A stretch of DNA of 33,423 nt from Gammaproteobacteria bacterium (lineage in GTDB: Bacteria > Pseudomonadota > Gammaproteobacteria > Steroidobacterales > Steroidobacteraceae): positions 1 through 33,423 of the forward strand of contig JAIBJM010000063.1 in the NCBI GenBank assembly GCA_020029535.1, in the 5' to 3' direction. Below, one piece after another: positions 1 through 9,502 of this stretch (the first letter of the stretch is position 1; each line of letters starts with the position of its first letter). The position numbers and the translations under genes were made by a program. The notes below the pieces were generated by a model, which ran no database searches, had not been told where the DNA came from, and was given only the letters and a program-made list of their open reading frames with translations.

Positions 1-31
1 GGCAGCGGGCGGCCCGTAGCCGCCCGCTGCC
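1..31 (-). terminator. Perfect inverted repeat after pnp, probable operon terminator
   Basis: A 13-bp perfect inverted repeat (arms 1-13 and 19-31, 5-nt loop) starts 9 nt past the pnp stop codon. It is very GC-rich, as expected for an intrinsic terminator at the end of the rimP-to-pnp cluster. The window ends where a U-tract would lie, so rho-independence cannot be confirmed. It could instead be a 3' stabilising hairpin. Confidence 0.6.
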
Positions 32-40
32 GGTTGTCGT

Positions 41-2128
41 TCAGTCGACGTCGACGTTGCGCATGGACAGGCGCACGCGGCCCTGCCGGTCGACTTCCAG
101 CACCTTGACCCGGATCACGTCGCCTTCCTTGAGCTTGTCAGCCACGCGCTCAACCCGCTCGTCGGAGATCTGCGAGATGTGCACCAGGCCATCGCGACCC
201 GGCAGGATGGTGACGAAGGCGCCGAAATCCATCAGCTTGGCCACCTTCCCTTCGTAGACGCGGCCCACTTCCACATCGGCGGTGATCAGTTCGACGCGCC
301 GCTGCGCTTCGCGGCCGGCAGCGCCGCTGACCGAGGCGATCTTCACGGTGCCGTCGTTTTCGATGTCGATGGTGGTGCCGGTTTCTTCGGTGATCTGACG
401 GATCACCGCGCCACCCTTGCCGATGACGTCGCGGATCTTTTCCGGATCGATCTTCAGCGTGATGATGGACGGCGCCCACTCGGACATTTCGGCGCGCGAA
501 GTCTGGATGACCTTGGCCATTTCATCGAGGATGTGCAGGCGGCCGTCGCGCGCCTGTGCCAGCGCGATCTTCATGATCTCGGGCGTGATGCCCTCGACCT
601 TGATGTCCATCTGCAGTGCGGTTATGCCATCGCGGGTGCCCGCTACCTTGAAGTCCATGTCGCCCAGATGATCTTCATCGCCGAGGATGTCGGTGAGCAC
701 CTGGAACTTGCTGCCCTCGAGCACCAGGCCCATGGCCACGCCGGCCACCGGCGCCTTGATCGGCACGCCGGCATCCATCAGCGCAAGGCTGGTGCCGCAG
801 ACGCTGGCCATCGAGCTCGAACCGTTGGATTCAAGGATTTCAGAGACCACGCGGATCACGTACGGGAAGGTGGCCATGTCCGGCATGATGGCGTTGACGC
901 CGCGGCGGGCCAGGTTGCCGTGACCGATTTCACGGCGCTTGGGCGAACCCATCATGCCGGTCTCGCCCACCGAGAACGGCGGGAAATTGTAGTGCAGCAT
1001 GAACGGCTCACGACGCTCGCCTTCCAGCGCGTCAATGATCTGCGAATCGCGCGAGGTGCCCAGCGTGGCCGCCACCAGCGCCTGGGTTTCACCGCGGGTG
1101 AACAGCGATGAGCCATGGGCGCGAGGCAGCACGCCCACCTTCACCGTTATGGGACGCACGGTCTTCACGTCGCGGCCATCGATGCGCGGCTTGCCGGCCA
1201 GGATGTTGTTGCGCACGATGCGGCTTTCGAGGTCGAACAGTTCGTTCTTCACCTGCTCGGCCGTGTAAGCCGGCGCGTCACCGGCAGCCAGCGCGGTGCT
1301 GGTCCCGGTCTTGATCTCGCCGATGCGGGTGTAGCGCTGCTGCTTGTCGGTGATCAGGTAGGCGGCGACCAGAGCGGCTTCGGCGCGCTCGGCCACAGCC
1401 TGCTTCAGTGCGTTGTTGTCGGCGGCGGCCTTCAGCTCCCAGCGTGGCTTGCCGGCTTCTGCAGCCAGTTCCTGGATCGCCTTGATGGCCACCTGCATCT
1501 GCTGGTGACCGAAAACCACGGCACCCAGCATCACTTCTTCGGACAGGCCTGCCGCTTCCGATTCCACCATCAGCACGGCGCCAGCGGTGCCGGCCACCAC
1601 CAGGTCGAGCTGCGAGGTGGCGAGGTCGGCGCGCAACGGGTTCAGCAGGTACTGTCCGTCGCGATAGCCCACGCGCGCAGCGCCGATCGGGCCATTGAAC
1701 GGCAGACCGGCAATGCACAATGCGGCCGACGCGCCCAGCAGGGAGGGAATGTCCGCCTTCACTTCAGGATTCAGCGAGACGACGGTGGCGACCACCTGCA
1801 CTTCGTTGAAGAAGCCATCGGGGAACAGCGGCCGGATCGGACGATCGATCAGGCGCGAGGTCAGGGTCTCGCCCTCCGAGGGACGGCCTTCGCGACGGAA
1901 GAAGCCGCCGGGGATGCGACCCGCGGCATAGGTCTTTTCCTGGTAGTTCACCGTCAGCGGGAAGAAATCGCGACCCGGCGTGGCTTCCTTGCGCGCGCAG
2001 GCCGTGACCAGTACCACGGTATCGTCCATTGTTACGCGCACGGCACCGTCCGCCTGACGGGCCAGTTCGCCGGTCTCGATGGTTACGTTGTGCGGGCCAA
2101 AAGCAAAAGTTTTCTTGAAGACAGTCAC
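41..2128 (-). CDS. pnp: Polyribonucleotide nucleotidyltransferase (PNPase)
   Basis: This is a phosphorolytic 3'-5' exoribonuclease, a trimeric core component of the RNA degradosome. The 695 residues match the family length. Two RNase PH domains fill about residues 1-545, with the RNA-contacting [10 protein letters not shown] segment near 77 and the acidic [11 protein letters not shown] catalytic stretch in the second domain. A KH domain follows (VIGKGGAVI with its GxxG loop), then a C-terminal S1 domain (VGRVYEGKV to GLVHIS). The start is GTG at 2128, preceded by a GAGGA ribosome-binding site about 8 nt upstream; no in-frame ATG gives a better N-terminus. It lies 80 nt downstream of rpsO across a strong hairpin, the classic rpsO-pnp arrangement. 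In E. coli, RNase III cleavage in that spacer triggers PNPase autoregulation, and the same is inferred here. Confidence 0.97.
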   Translation of the reverse strand: MTVFKKTFAFGPHNVTIETGELARQADGAVRVTMDDTVVLVTACARKEATPGRDFFPLTVNYQEKTYAAGRIPGGFFRREGRPSEGETLTSRLIDRPIRPLFPDGFFNEVQVVATVVSLNPEVKADIPSLLGASAALCIAGLPFNGPIGAARVGYRDGQYLLNPLRADLATSQLDLVVAGTAGAVLMVESEAAGLSEEVMLGAVVFGHQQMQVAIKAIQELAAEAGKPRWELKAAADNNALKQAVAERAEAALVAAYLITDKQQRYTRIGEIKTGTSTALAAGDAPAYTAEQVKNELFDLESRIVRNNILAGKPRIDGRDVKTVRPITVKVGVLPRAHGSSLFTRGETQALVAATLGTSRDSQIIDALEGERREPFMLHYNFPPFSVGETGMMGSPKRREIGHGNLARRGVNAIMPDMATFPYVIRVVSEILESNGSSSMASVCGTSLALMDAGVPIKAPVAGVAMGLVLEGSKFQVLTDILGDEDHLGDMDFKVAGTRDGITALQMDIKVEGITPEIMKIALAQARDGRLHILDEMAKVIQTSRAEMSEWAPSIITLKIDPEKIRDVIGKGGAVIRQITEETGTTIDIENDGTVKIASVSGAAGREAQRRVELITADVEVGRVYEGKVAKLMDFGAFVTILPGRDGLVHISQISDERVERVADKLKEGDVIRVKVLEVDRQGRVRLSMRNVDVD

Positions 2129-2165
2129 GCTTCAATCCTCGGAATTCGTATGGGGAATATCAGAA

Positions 2166-2196
2166 GGGCCGCACAGTTGATTCACTGACGCGGCCC
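2166..2196 (-). promoter_or_regulatory. rpsO-pnp intergenic hairpin
   Basis: A 7-bp perfect GGGCCGC/GCGGCCC outer stem encloses a second CAGT/ACTG stem. It lies between the rpsO stop and the pnp ribosome-binding site. Only TT then mixed bases follow, so it is a weak terminator at best. By analogy with E. coli it may be an RNase III processing site controlling pnp mRNA. The hairpin is seen directly; the role is inferred. Confidence 0.6.
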
Positions 2197-2208
2197 CTGC
2201 ATGAAGTG

Positions 2209-2478
2209 TTAGCGGCGGAGTCCCAGACGCTCTACCACTTGCTGGTAGGCGGTGGGTTGGGTCGCTTTCAGGTAATCGAGCAGCTTGCGCCGCTGATTGA
2301 CCATGCGGACCAGGCCACGGCGCGAAGCGTGATCGCGCTTGTTTGCCGAGAAGTGCTCACCGAGACTATTGATGCGCTCGGACAGCAGTGCTACCTGGAC
2401 TTCCGGCGAACCCGTGTCCTTGGGATCGCGACGGAACTGGGCCAGCACCTCGCCCTTCTTGCTTGTGGACAACGCCAT
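2209..2478 (-). CDS. rpsO: 30S ribosomal protein S15
   Basis: S15 is a primary 16S rRNA binder in the central domain of the 30S subunit and forms inter-subunit bridge B4. The 89-residue product has the family length and motifs: [16 protein letters not shown], then the H-x-K-D-H-x-S-R-R-GL core ([12 protein letters not shown]) and LLDYLK. The ATG at 2478 is confirmed by the canonical MALS N-terminus. It has its own promoter overlapping the end of truB, so it can be expressed independently of the nusA operon. The short leader can form a small GCCT/AGGC hairpin before the start. S15 autoregulates through its leader in E. coli, but I cannot demonstrate the same structure here. Confidence 0.98.
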   Translation of the reverse strand: MALSTSKKGEVLAQFRRDPKDTGSPEVQVALLSERINSLGEHFSANKRDHASRRGLVRMVNQRRKLLDYLKATQPTAYQQVVERLGLRR

Positions 2479-2523
2479 GCTTGAACCAACCTTGTTTACG
2501 TTAGGCCTTTTTTGGAGGCGCGC

Positions 2524-2552
2524 ATTCTAGCCGCAACACCTGTCTCCCTCAA
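2524..2552 (-). promoter_or_regulatory. Predicted sigma70 promoter of rpsO
   Basis: On the minus strand a -35 TTGAGG (2552-2547) and a -10 TAGAAT (2529-2524) are separated by exactly 17 nt. A GC-only discriminator (GCGCGCC) follows the -10, as in stringently controlled promoters. The -35 overlaps the truB stop codon. The predicted start, near 2517, leaves a leader of about 40 nt to the rpsO ATG. Confidence 0.7.
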
Positions 2553-3436
2553 GCGGAACAGATAGTTACAAACAGCCGTTTGGGCCGCAGGCGGCCTGCT
2601 GCATCCACCTCGCCCAACCCGAAGAAGCTACCGGTGGCGTCATACAGCCTGACCAGCCCCGCGCTGCCAACTGGGCTGGTAACCGGCTGCCCATGCTGTA
2701 GCGCCGAGCTGGCCGCTGCATCCAGCCGTGCGGCCGGCAGCTGCGGGATGGCCGCATCAGCCGGAATCAGCTCCGGCAGAGCCTCGGCGGATTCCAGTTC
2801 CGCCAGCGTCACCATGGCCCGTTCAGCGAAGGGCTCGACGTATTCGCGGCGCAGCAGGCTGACGAAGCCGCAGCTGCCCAGATCCCGCGCCAGGTCTTCG
2901 GCCAGCACCCGCACATAAGTGCCCTTGGAACAGTTCACCCGCAGTTCCAGCACCGGCGGGCGCAGCGCCAGCAGTTGCAGCACCTCGATCTCGATGGCGC
3001 GCGCGGCCCTCTCGACAGTGATGCCCTGGCGCGCCAGTTTGTACAGCGGCTGGCCCCCTTGCTTGAGGGCCGAATACATCGGCGGCACCTGCTGCTGAGG
3101 ACCCAACCGGCGGCGCAGCACTTCCTGCACCTGCGACTCGTTTAACGCGGGCACCGGCCCGGTCTCCACCACTTCGCCTTCGGCATCGCCGGTGGCGCGT
3201 CGTTCGCCCAGCGTGAGGTCGAAGCGGTAGCATTTGCGCTCGCTGAGCAGCAGACCCGCCAGCTTGGTGGCCTCACCAATGCAGATCGGCAGCATGCCGC
3301 TGGCCAGCGGATCCAGGCTTCCGGTATGGCCGGCCTTGGCGCCGCCATAACGACGGCGCACGCGTTGCAGCGCTGCGTTCGAGGACAGTCCCGTCGGCTT
3401 GTCCAGCAGCAGGATCCCGCCGGGCGTCATGGTCAC
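2549..3436 (-). CDS. truB: tRNA pseudouridine(55) synthase TruB
   Basis: TruB isomerises U55 of the T-loop in most tRNAs and also acts as a tRNA chaperone. The 295-residue protein carries the motif GHTGSLDPLASGMLP with catalytic Asp42, an N-terminal LLLDKPTG segment and the C-terminal extension near GLVRLYD. The ORF opens with GTG at 3436, whose last two bases begin the rbfA TGA (GTGA overlap). An ATG two codons later (3430) is an equally possible start. Either way it is translationally coupled to rbfA in the infB-rbfA-truB order typical of Proteobacteria. Confidence 0.96.
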   Translation of the reverse strand: MTMTPGGILLLDKPTGLSSNAALQRVRRRYGGAKAGHTGSLDPLASGMLPICIGEATKLAGLLLSERKCYRFDLTLGERRATGDAEGEVVETGPVPALNESQVQEVLRRRLGPQQQVPPMYSALKQGGQPLYKLARQGITVERAARAIEIEVLQLLALRPPVLELRVNCSKGTYVRVLAEDLARDLGSCGFVSLLRREYVEPFAERAMVTLAELESAEALPELIPADAAIPQLPAARLDAAASSALQHGQPVTSPVGSAGLVRLYDATGSFFGLGEVDAAGRLRPKRLFVTICSA

Positions 3437-3819
3437 TCGTCGTGGTCGGCGTCGGTGGCCCGCGAGCGGTCATCGCGAACTGCGGTATCGATCAGCTCCG
3501 TCAAGCTGCGGGCCCGCTCCAGCACGGTGTCCAGTTCGAACTCCAGCTTCGGCGCGTGACGCAGCGCCAGGCGACGCGCCAGTTCGCCACGCAGGAAGCC
3601 GGCCGCGCTGGCAAGACCCGCGCCCACTTCGGCCGCCGAGTGGCGTTCGCCGAAAGGCATGAAGAACACGCGCGCGCTGCCCATATCCTGGGCCAGCGTG
3701 ACGGCGGTGATGGTAACGCTGCCGACGCGCGGATCCTTGACCGAGCGCGTCAGCAGTTCAGCCAGCGTGCGCTGCATCTGCGCCTCGATGCGCTGCGCTC
3801 TGGAATTGGCTTTGGCCAT
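3433..3819 (-). CDS. rbfA: 30S ribosome-binding factor RbfA
   Basis: RbfA is a type II KH-like protein that binds immature 30S near helix 1 of 16S rRNA and assists late maturation, including at low temperature. The 128-residue product shows the conserved R-x-Q-R-I-E...Q-R-T-L-AELL start, KDPRVGSVTIT and the strand DMGSARVFF. A strong AAGGAGG ribosome-binding site precedes the ATG at 3819. It lies 9 nt after infB and overlaps truB. The C-terminal tail is acidic and low-complexity (DADHDE), which is common and not diagnostic. Confidence 0.95.
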   Translation of the reverse strand: MAKANSRAQRIEAQMQRTLAELLTRSVKDPRVGSVTITAVTLAQDMGSARVFFMPFGERHSAAEVGAGLASAAGFLRGELARRLALRHAPKLEFELDTVLERARSLTELIDTAVRDDRSRATDADHDE

Positions 3820-3828
3820 GGCGCCTCC

Positions 3829-6327
3829 TTACTGGATGGTGCGAATGACCTCGATCCTCGAGAAGCACTCGATCTGATCGTTGACGCGCACGTCCTGGTA
3901 GTTCTTCACGCCGATGCCGCACTCGGTGCCTGCGCGCACTTCACCCACGTCGTCCTTGAAGCGGCGCAGCGATTCGAGCGCGCCCTCGAAGATCACCACG
4001 CTGTCGCGCAGCACGCGGATCGGATTGTTGCGCTTGACCACGCCCTCCATGATCAGGCAGCCGGCCACCACGCCGAACTTGCTGGAGCGGAACACCTCGC
4101 GCACCTGCGCAGTGCCGAGGATCTGCTCCTTGATCTCCGGCGCCAGCAGACCGCTCATCATCTGCTTCACGTCGTCGATGGCTTCGTAAATGATGCTGTA
4201 GTAGCGGATCTCGACGCCGGTTTCCTTGACCGCTTCGCGCGCGCCGGAATCGGCGCGCACATTGAAGCCGATCATCACGGCGCGCGATGCTGCCGCCAGC
4301 TGGATGTCGGAGGCCGTGATGCCGCCGACGCCGCTGGCGACCATGCGTACCTGCACTTCGTCAGTGGACAGCTTGTCAAGCGCATCACGCAGCGCTTCGG
4401 CGCTGCCCTGCACGTCGGTCTTCAGCACGACGGATACCACGCCGGCCTTGGCCTCGCCCAGCTGCGAGAACACGTCCTCGGCGCGCGTGACCTGCTTGGC
4501 CAGCTTCACGTCGCGGAACTTGCCCTGACGATACAGCGCCACTTCGCGGGCCTTGCGCTCGCTTTCGACGGCCAGCAGTTCTTCACCGGCATTGGGCGCG
4601 CCCGACAGACCCAGCACCACCACCGGCATCGATGGCAGTGCCTCGCTGATCGGCTGGCCTGCTTCATCGAACATGGCCTTGACGCGACCATGCTCGGCGC
4701 CGGCCAGAATGTAGTCGCCGACCTTCAACGTACCCTTCTTCACCAGCGCCGTCACCACCGCACCACGGCCCTTCTCGATGCTGGACTCGACCACGAATGC
4801 CGTGGCCAGGCCCTCGCGCGGCGCCTTCAGCTCCAGCACTTCGGACTGCAGCAGGATGGCATCCAGCAGCGCATCGATGCCGGTGCCGTCCCGCGCCGAG
4901 ACATTGACGAACATGTTCTGTCCGCCCCATTCCTCGGCGATCACTTCGTACTTGGACAACTCGGTGCGGACGCGGTCCGGATCGGCATCGGCCTTGTCGA
5001 TCTTGTTGACGGCCACGACAATCGGTACCCCAGCCGCCTTGGCGTGCTGGATGGCCTCGATGGTCTGCGGCATGACGCCGTCATCGGCCGCCACCACCAG
5101 GATCACCACGTCGGTGACCTTGGCGCCGCGCGCGCGCATGGCCGTGAATGCGGCATGGCCCGGCGTGTCCAGGAAGGTGATCATGCCCTTGGGCGTCTCG
5201 ACGTGGTACGCGCCGACGTGCTGCGTGATACCGCCCGCCTCGCCCGCCGCCACCTTGGTGCGGCGGATGTAGTCGAGCAGCGAAGTCTTGCCATGATCGA
5301 CGTGACCCATGACGGTCACCACCGGTGCACGTGTTTCGAGTGCGGTGGAACCCGCGGCCTGCAGGCCCTCCTCGATCTGGTCTTCGCGCAGCAGCTTGAC
5401 GTTGTGGCCCATCTCTTCGATGACCAGCATCGCGGTATCCTGGTCGATGTGCTGGTTGATGGTGGCCATGACCCCCATGTTCATCAGCACCTTGATGACC
5501 TCAGTCGCCTTGATGGCCATCTTCTGCGCCAGCTCGGCCACGGTGATGGTCTCGCCCACCGCTACTTCGCGTATCACCGGCGCGGTGGGTTTCTCGAAGC
5601 CATGCCGGGCCTCCATGTCGGCCGGCGCCGAACGGCTCTTCATGCGCTTCTTTTTCTTGTGCCGCGCGCTGACGTCGCCGGCGATGTGCAGCTCCTGGCG
5701 ACCGTACTTGGTACGGTTCTCGTCGGTCACGCGTACCGGCTTGTCCTTGGCGACCGGCGCCTGCGGTGCGGCGCGGGCCGTCTCCTCGCGTTTCGGGCGC
5801 TGGGCTTCTTCCTGCGTGCGCTGCTCGGTGGCCTTGCGGGCCTCTTCCTGAGCGCGCTTGCGGGACGCCTCTTCCTCGATGCGGCGCCGGTTCTCAGCCT
5901 CGACGCGATCGCGTTCGCGCTGCTCGGCCTCTACCTTCTCCTGCTGCGCGCGCTGTGCCTCTTCGGCTTCGCGGCGCTGCACGTCGACCTGTTCCTGCTG
6001 CGTGCGGGCCTGCTCTTCGAGCACGTCGCGCTTGACGTAGGTGCGCTTGCCACGCACTTCAACGTTGACGGTGCGCGCGCGGCCCTGCATGCCCGCCATC
6101 TTGATCTCGCTCTGCGTCTTGCGCTTGAGCGTGATGCGGCTGGGCGCCGCATTGCCCGCCTCGCCATGGCTGCGGCGCAGATGCGTCAACAGCTCGAGCT
6201 TGGCCTCTTCGCTGATGACCGCCTGCGGGCCGGCCACGGAGATACCGGCCTGATCGAGCTGCGACAACAGCTTCTCGACCGGCACTTTCAGTGCCTCGGC
6301 AAATTGCGTAACAGTCACATCACTCAT
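3829..6327 (-). CDS. infB: Translation initiation factor IF-2
   Basis: IF-2 is the GTPase that delivers fMet-tRNA to the 30S P site and promotes subunit joining. The 832-residue protein has an N-terminal IF2_N domain (about 1-55), a long charged Glu/Arg/Gln-rich linker predicted to be helical (about 100-190), and a second IF2_N region near 255-315. The G domain follows, with GHVDHGKT (341-348), GGITQHVGA (365-373), DTPGH (387-391) and NKID (441-444), then the C-terminal tRNA-binding beta-barrels. The ATG at 6327 has GAGG about 7 nt upstream. It sits 32 nt after nusA. The initiator tRNA it uses is encoded nearby at 11933-12009. The linker is highly repetitive in composition, giving long antisense open frames that are not genes. 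Confidence 0.98.
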   Translation of the reverse strand: MSDVTVTQFAEALKVPVEKLLSQLDQAGISVAGPQAVISEEAKLELLTHLRRSHGEAGNAAPSRITLKRKTQSEIKMAGMQGRARTVNVEVRGKRTYVKRDVLEEQARTQQEQVDVQRREAEEAQRAQQEKVEAEQRERDRVEAENRRRIEEEASRKRAQEEARKATEQRTQEEAQRPKREETARAAPQAPVAKDKPVRVTDENRTKYGRQELHIAGDVSARHKKKKRMKSRSAPADMEARHGFEKPTAPVIREVAVGETITVAELAQKMAIKATEVIKVLMNMGVMATINQHIDQDTAMLVIEEMGHNVKLLREDQIEEGLQAAGSTALETRAPVVTVMGHVDHGKTSLLDYIRRTKVAAGEAGGITQHVGAYHVETPKGMITFLDTPGHAAFTAMRARGAKVTDVVILVVAADDGVMPQTIEAIQHAKAAGVPIVVAVNKIDKADADPDRVRTELSKYEVIAEEWGGQNMFVNVSARDGTGIDALLDAILLQSEVLELKAPREGLATAFVVESSIEKGRGAVVTALVKKGTLKVGDYILAGAEHGRVKAMFDEAGQPISEALPSMPVVVLGLSGAPNAGEELLAVESERKAREVALYRQGKFRDVKLAKQVTRAEDVFSQLGEAKAGVVSVVLKTDVQGSAEALRDALDKLSTDEVQVRMVASGVGGITASDIQLAAASRAVMIGFNVRADSGAREAVKETGVEIRYYSIIYEAIDDVKQMMSGLLAPEIKEQILGTAQVREVFRSSKFGVVAGCLIMEGVVKRNNPIRVLRDSVVIFEGALESLRRFKDDVGEVRAGTECGIGVKNYQDVRVNDQIECFSRIEVIRTIQ

Positions 6328-6359
6328 ATATACCTCGCGCCATGTAGCGCGCTGCGCGC

Positions 6360-7856
6360 TTAACGCTGCGCTTCGAACAGATGGGCCCGCGCCTTCATGA
6401 TCAGCTTGCCGGCTTCTTCGGCCGACAGGCCTTCGATGTCGCCCAGATCGTCCACCGCCTGGTCAGCCAGATCGTCGCGAGTGCGAACGCCACGGCGCGC
6501 CAGCGCCAGCGCCAGATCGGGGCTCATGCCTTCCAGCGTCAGCAGATCATCGGAGGGCATCGACTGCTCCAGTGTTTCCTCGCTGGCGATGGCCTGCGTC
6601 AGCAGCACATCGCGGGCTCGGGTGCGCAGTTCCTTGACCATGTCCTCGTCGAATTCCTCGATCGAAGCCAGCTCGGCGGCTGGCACATAAGCCACTTCCT
6701 CGACGGTCGAGAAGCCTTCCTGCACCAGAATGTTGGCGACGTTCTCGTCCACGTCCAGTTGCTTCATGAAGACCTCGACCAGCTTGCGCGACTCGGTCTC
6801 GCTCTTGGTCTCGGCATCCGACTCGGTCATCACGTTCAGTTCCCAGCCGGTGAGCTGGCTGGCCAGACGGATGTTCTGGCCGCCGCGGCCGATGGCCTGC
6901 GACAGCTTGTCCTCGGCCACCGCGATATCCATGCTGTGCGCCTCTTCGTCGACGACGATGGACTGCACTTCGGCCGGCGACATGGCATTGATGACGAACT
7001 GCGCCGCATTGCTGTCATAGGGAATGATGTCGACGCGCTCGCCGGCGATTTCATTCGACACCGCCTGCACGCGCGAACCGCGCATGCCCACGCAGGCGCC
7101 GACGGGATCGACGCGCGGATCGCTGCTGCGCACCGCGATTTTGGCGCGGATGCCGGGATCGCGCGCCGCGCCCAGGATCTGGATCAGGCCCTGGCCCACT
7201 TCCGGCACTTCCAGCTTGAACAACTCGATCAGGAACTCCGGCGCCGTGCGCGTCAGGAACAGCTGCGGACCGCGCGGCTCGGCGCGCACCTCGCGCAGAA
7301 ACGCCTTGACGCGATCCTGGGGCTTGAGCTGCTCGCGCGCGATCATGTCGCTGCGCGCCACGAAGCCTTCGGCATTGCTGCCCAGGTCCACGAAGATGCC
7401 GTTGCGGTCAATGCGCTTGACCACACCGCTGACCAGCGTGTTGATGCGATCCTTGAACGCATCCACCACCTGCGCGCGCTCGGCCTCACGCACCTTCTGC
7501 ACGATGACCTGCTTGGCCTGCTGGGCCGCGATGCGGCCGAAGGCCACCGACTCCATCGGCTCTTCGACGAACATGCCCGGCTCGGTTTTGGCGTCGAGAT
7601 CCAGGGCATCGTCCATGCGCAGCTCGGCGTCGGGATTCTCGATCTCGCGTGAATCGTCGGCGAACACTTTCCAGCGGCGGAAAGTCTCGTAGTCACCGGT
7701 CTTGCGATTGATGACGACGCGCACATCCCACAGCTCGCTGTGCTTTTTGCGCGTGGCCGAAGCCAGCGCTGCCTCCAGCGCCTCGAAAATGATTTCCTTG
7801 TCGACGCCCTTCTCGTTGGAGACCGCGTCCACCACCATCAGAATCTCTTTATTCAC
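6360..7856 (-). CDS. nusA: Transcription termination/antitermination factor NusA
   Basis: NusA binds RNA polymerase and nascent RNA, modulating pausing, intrinsic termination and antitermination. The 498 residues comprise an N-terminal RNAP-binding domain ([16 protein letters not shown] at the start, matching E. coli), an S1 domain (about 135-200), two KH domains ([12 protein letters not shown] near 253-264 and [13 protein letters not shown] near 321-333) and two C-terminal acidic repeats. The start is chosen at the third of three consecutive GTG codons (7856), where the protein aligns with the family. The SD sequence GGAGG lies inside the last codons of rimP, and the first GTG overlaps the rimP stop. 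The frame stays open far upstream, but that extension only shadows rimP. NusA autoregulates its operon in E. coli; the leader at 8342-8484 is suited to this. Confidence 0.97.
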   Translation of the reverse strand: MNKEILMVVDAVSNEKGVDKEIIFEALEAALASATRKKHSELWDVRVVINRKTGDYETFRRWKVFADDSREIENPDAELRMDDALDLDAKTEPGMFVEEPMESVAFGRIAAQQAKQVIVQKVREAERAQVVDAFKDRINTLVSGVVKRIDRNGIFVDLGSNAEGFVARSDMIAREQLKPQDRVKAFLREVRAEPRGPQLFLTRTAPEFLIELFKLEVPEVGQGLIQILGAARDPGIRAKIAVRSSDPRVDPVGACVGMRGSRVQAVSNEIAGERVDIIPYDSNAAQFVINAMSPAEVQSIVVDEEAHSMDIAVAEDKLSQAIGRGGQNIRLASQLTGWELNVMTESDAETKSETESRKLVEVFMKQLDVDENVANILVQEGFSTVEEVAYVPAAELASIEEFDEDMVKELRTRARDVLLTQAIASEETLEQSMPSDDLLTLEGMSPDLALALARRGVRTRDDLADQAVDDLGDIEGLSAEEAGKLIMKARAHLFEAQR

Positions 7857-7861
7857 CACCA

Positions 7862-8341
7862 CTACCTCCGTCGCGCAGGCGCAGGCCACTCCGGCGCCAG
7901 CCGTGTACGCCCGATATCCGCAATTGCCAGGCTGACTGCCTGGCCGTCCACATTCAGTTCGATCGACTCCGCATTCGCCACCGTCAGCGCACCGGTGAAG
8001 CGCTTGCGCCCATCGCGCGGCGCCAGCAGTTCCACATGCACCCGGCTGCCGACGAAACGCACATAGTGCTCCGCCTTGCGCAGCACCCGGTCCAGACCCG
8101 GCGACGACACCTCCAGCGTGTAGGGCGTGGGAATCGGATCCCGCACATCCAGCAACGCCGACAGCTCGCGGCTGACCGCCTCGCAATCCTCAATGCCAAT
8201 GCCCTCCGGCCGATCGATGAACACGCGCAGCTGCGCATGCGAACGGCCCGCGGCCAGCTCCAGATCAACCAGCTCGTAGCCCAGCTGCGTCAGCAAGGGT
8301 TCCGTCAGCTCGATCAACCGGGACCGCAAATCGGAGGACAT
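7862..8341 (-). CDS. rimP: Ribosome maturation factor RimP
   Basis: RimP assists 30S assembly, mainly the 3' domain. The 159-residue product has the expected LGYELVDLEL segment, VFIDRPEGIGIEDCEAVSRELS and the signature LEVSSPGLDRVL, followed by a C-terminal SH3-like part. The ATG at 8341 is chosen because it gives the family N-terminus and has GAGG 7 nt upstream. An in-frame ATG at 8356 is a less likely alternative, and the longer open frame runs into terminator sequence. It is the first gene of rimP-nusA-infB. Two intrinsic terminators end only about 20 nt before it, so expression must depend on read-through. Confidence 0.95.
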   Translation of the reverse strand: MSSDLRSRLIELTEPLLTQLGYELVDLELAAGRSHAQLRVFIDRPEGIGIEDCEAVSRELSALLDVRDPIPTPYTLEVSSPGLDRVLRKAEHYVRFVGSRVHVELLAPRDGRKRFTGALTVANAESIELNVDGQAVSLAIADIGRTRLAPEWPAPARRR

Positions 8342-8360
8342 CGCCCCGCCTCGCATAAAC

Positions 8361-8380
8361 AAAAAGGGGCCCAACGGCCC
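8361..8380 (-). terminator. Leader-proximal intrinsic terminator before rimP
   Basis: On the minus strand a GGGCC/GGCCC 5-bp stem closes a GTTG tetraloop. It is followed by one C and five T residues (8365-8361). This is the second of two tandem terminators. It ends 19 nt before the rimP ATG, leaving no room for a downstream promoter. Confidence 0.7.
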
Positions 8381-8386
8381 ACAAAC

Positions 8387-8410
8387 AAAAAAGCCCCTTG
8401 GAGGGGCTTT
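8387..8410 (-). terminator. Strong intrinsic terminator in the rimP leader
   Basis: A 9-bp AAAGCCCCT/AGGGGCTTT stem has a CCA loop and runs into a six-T tract (8392-8387), a textbook rho-independent terminator on the minus strand. It can stop transcription arriving from the accessory island, and also transcription from the rimP promoter unless it is read through. Confidence 0.88.
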
Positions 8411-8424
8411 GGTATCAAGCACTT

Positions 8425-8443
8425 AGCTGTACTTTCTACAGCT
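8425..8443 (-). promoter_or_regulatory. Stem-loop in the rimP-nusA leader RNA
   Basis: A perfect 7-bp inverted repeat AGCTGTA/TACAGCT has a GAAAG pentaloop in the leader RNA, just upstream of the first terminator. A further CAGGG/CCCTG pairing is possible across about 8447-8471. These could compete with or space the terminators. The hairpin is seen; a regulatory role is inferred. Confidence 0.45.
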
Positions 8444-8484
8444 TTACAGGGTCCTCGATCGGCAGGCCCTGACCACCGCGGCGG

Positions 8485-8514
8485 ATTCTAGGGCCTTGGG
8501 GGTGCTAAAGACAA
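8485..8514 (-). promoter_or_regulatory. Predicted sigma70 promoter of the rimP-nusA-infB operon
   Basis: A -35 TTGTCT (8514-8509) and a -10 TAGAAT (8490-8485) are 18 nt apart on the minus strand. A GC-rich discriminator (CCGCCGCGG) follows. The promoter begins 5 nt past the stop of the upstream MDR gene. Transcription would start near 8478, giving a leader of about 137 nt with hairpins and both terminators before rimP. Confidence 0.65.
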
Positions 8515-8518
8515 CCCG

Positions 8519-9502
8519 CTAGGGAACGAGGATCGTCTTCCCGATCAGCTTCCGCTCTCCCCTCAGCGCATGCACCAGACCTGCTTCCGCGAGCAGTTGC
8601 TTGTTGATGCCGGTCGGCCGGAATCTCCCGGACACCATCAGGTCGATGACCTGACGCGTCAGGTCCTGCCGGCGCGGGCTGTGCCGATCGTAGACATGCG
8701 TGGACCAGCTGCGGATCTTCCAGCACCTGTCGGGGTGCAGCCGCATCTGCGCGAAAGGATTCTCGCGCGGCGCCCCGGCCAGCGTATTCATGATGAAGAT
8801 CATGCCGTCCGGCGCGAGCAGTGCGAAATGATCGTTGAATGCCGGGCCAGCGACATGATCGAGCACCGCGTCGACACCACGACCCGCCGTCGCCGACAGC
8901 ACCTCAGCAATCACGTCGCCCGTCTTGTGATTGATCGCGTGATCGGCTCCCCATTCGATCAACCTGCGGCACCCTGCTTCGCTCGACCCGCTGGCGATAA
9001 CCTGCATGCCCTTCTGCTTCGCGCACTGGATATTGGCCATGCCGGTGCCACCGGTCGAATTGGGCATGAACACCGACTTCGCCTCGTGTCCGCTAAAGCC
9101 ATCCTGGAAGAACGCCCAAGTCGCGATGTAGTCCGTGATGCAGGCGGCTGCCTGCAGATCGATGCCGTCGGGCAGATGGATGATGTCTTCATGAGGCACG
9201 ACCATCTGTTCGGCATAGGCGCCACCTAGCAAATGCAGCACATGCACCGGATTGCCGATGGTCAGCCCTTCGACGCCGGAGCCGATTTCAGCGACGACAC
9301 CCGTCGCAATCTGCCCCGGCACGAATGGCGGCTTCGGCAAGGCATAGGGATAGGTCCCCTCGCGCCACATCGCGTCTGCCGCGTGCACGCCGACCGCCCG
9401 AACCATGACTCGGACGTCGCCAGAGCCGACCCGTGGCGTCTTCACCTCGACATACTGGAGTACTTCCGGGCCGCCGAAGCGGGACACGACTACGGCTTTC
9501 AT
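8519..9502 (-). CDS. MDR-family (zinc-independent type) alcohol dehydrogenase/quinone oxidoreductase
   Basis: This is a full-length 327-residue medium-chain dehydrogenase/reductase. The GroES-like N-terminal domain (MKAVVVSRFGGPEVLQ, then VPGQIATGVVAEIG) is followed by a Rossmann domain. The nucleotide-binding glycine motif PNSTGGTG is at 147-154, with WGADHAINHKTGD and GRGVDAVLDHVAG further on. It resembles NADPH:quinone oxidoreductase-like proteins, and I see no structural-zinc cysteine cluster. The substrate cannot be told from sequence. The start at 9502 overlaps the stop of the upstream related ORF by ATGA, implying coupled translation. It is the last gene of the accessory cluster and abuts the rimP promoter. 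Confidence 0.85.
   Translation of the reverse strand: MKAVVVSRFGGPEVLQYVEVKTPRVGSGDVRVMVRAVGVHAADAMWREGTYPYALPKPPFVPGQIATGVVAEIGSGVEGLTIGNPVHVLHLLGGAYAEQMVVPHEDIIHLPDGIDLQAAACITDYIATWAFFQDGFSGHEAKSVFMPNSTGGTGMANIQCAKQKGMQVIASGSSEAGCRRLIEWGADHAINHKTGDVIAEVLSATAGRGVDAVLDHVAGPAFNDHFALLAPDGMIFIMNTLAGAPRENPFAQMRLHPDRCWKIRSWSTHVYDRHSPRRQDLTRQVIDLMVSGRFRPTGINKQLLAEAGLVHALRGERKLIGKTILVP

Noticed and set aside
3442-6363. 973-codon open frame on the plus strand
   Set aside because: It is antisense to infB. It is rich in His, Asp, Arg and Leu from reading GC-rich codons backwards and has no recognisable domain.
6360-8186. NusA extended to 608 residues
   Set aside because: The first 110 codons are rimP in another frame. 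The family N-terminus NKEIL starts at the GTG at 7856, after an SD sequence.
8342-8484. Known riboswitch class in the rimP leader
   Set aside because: I recognise no conserved aptamer core. Only simple hairpins and terminators can be supported.
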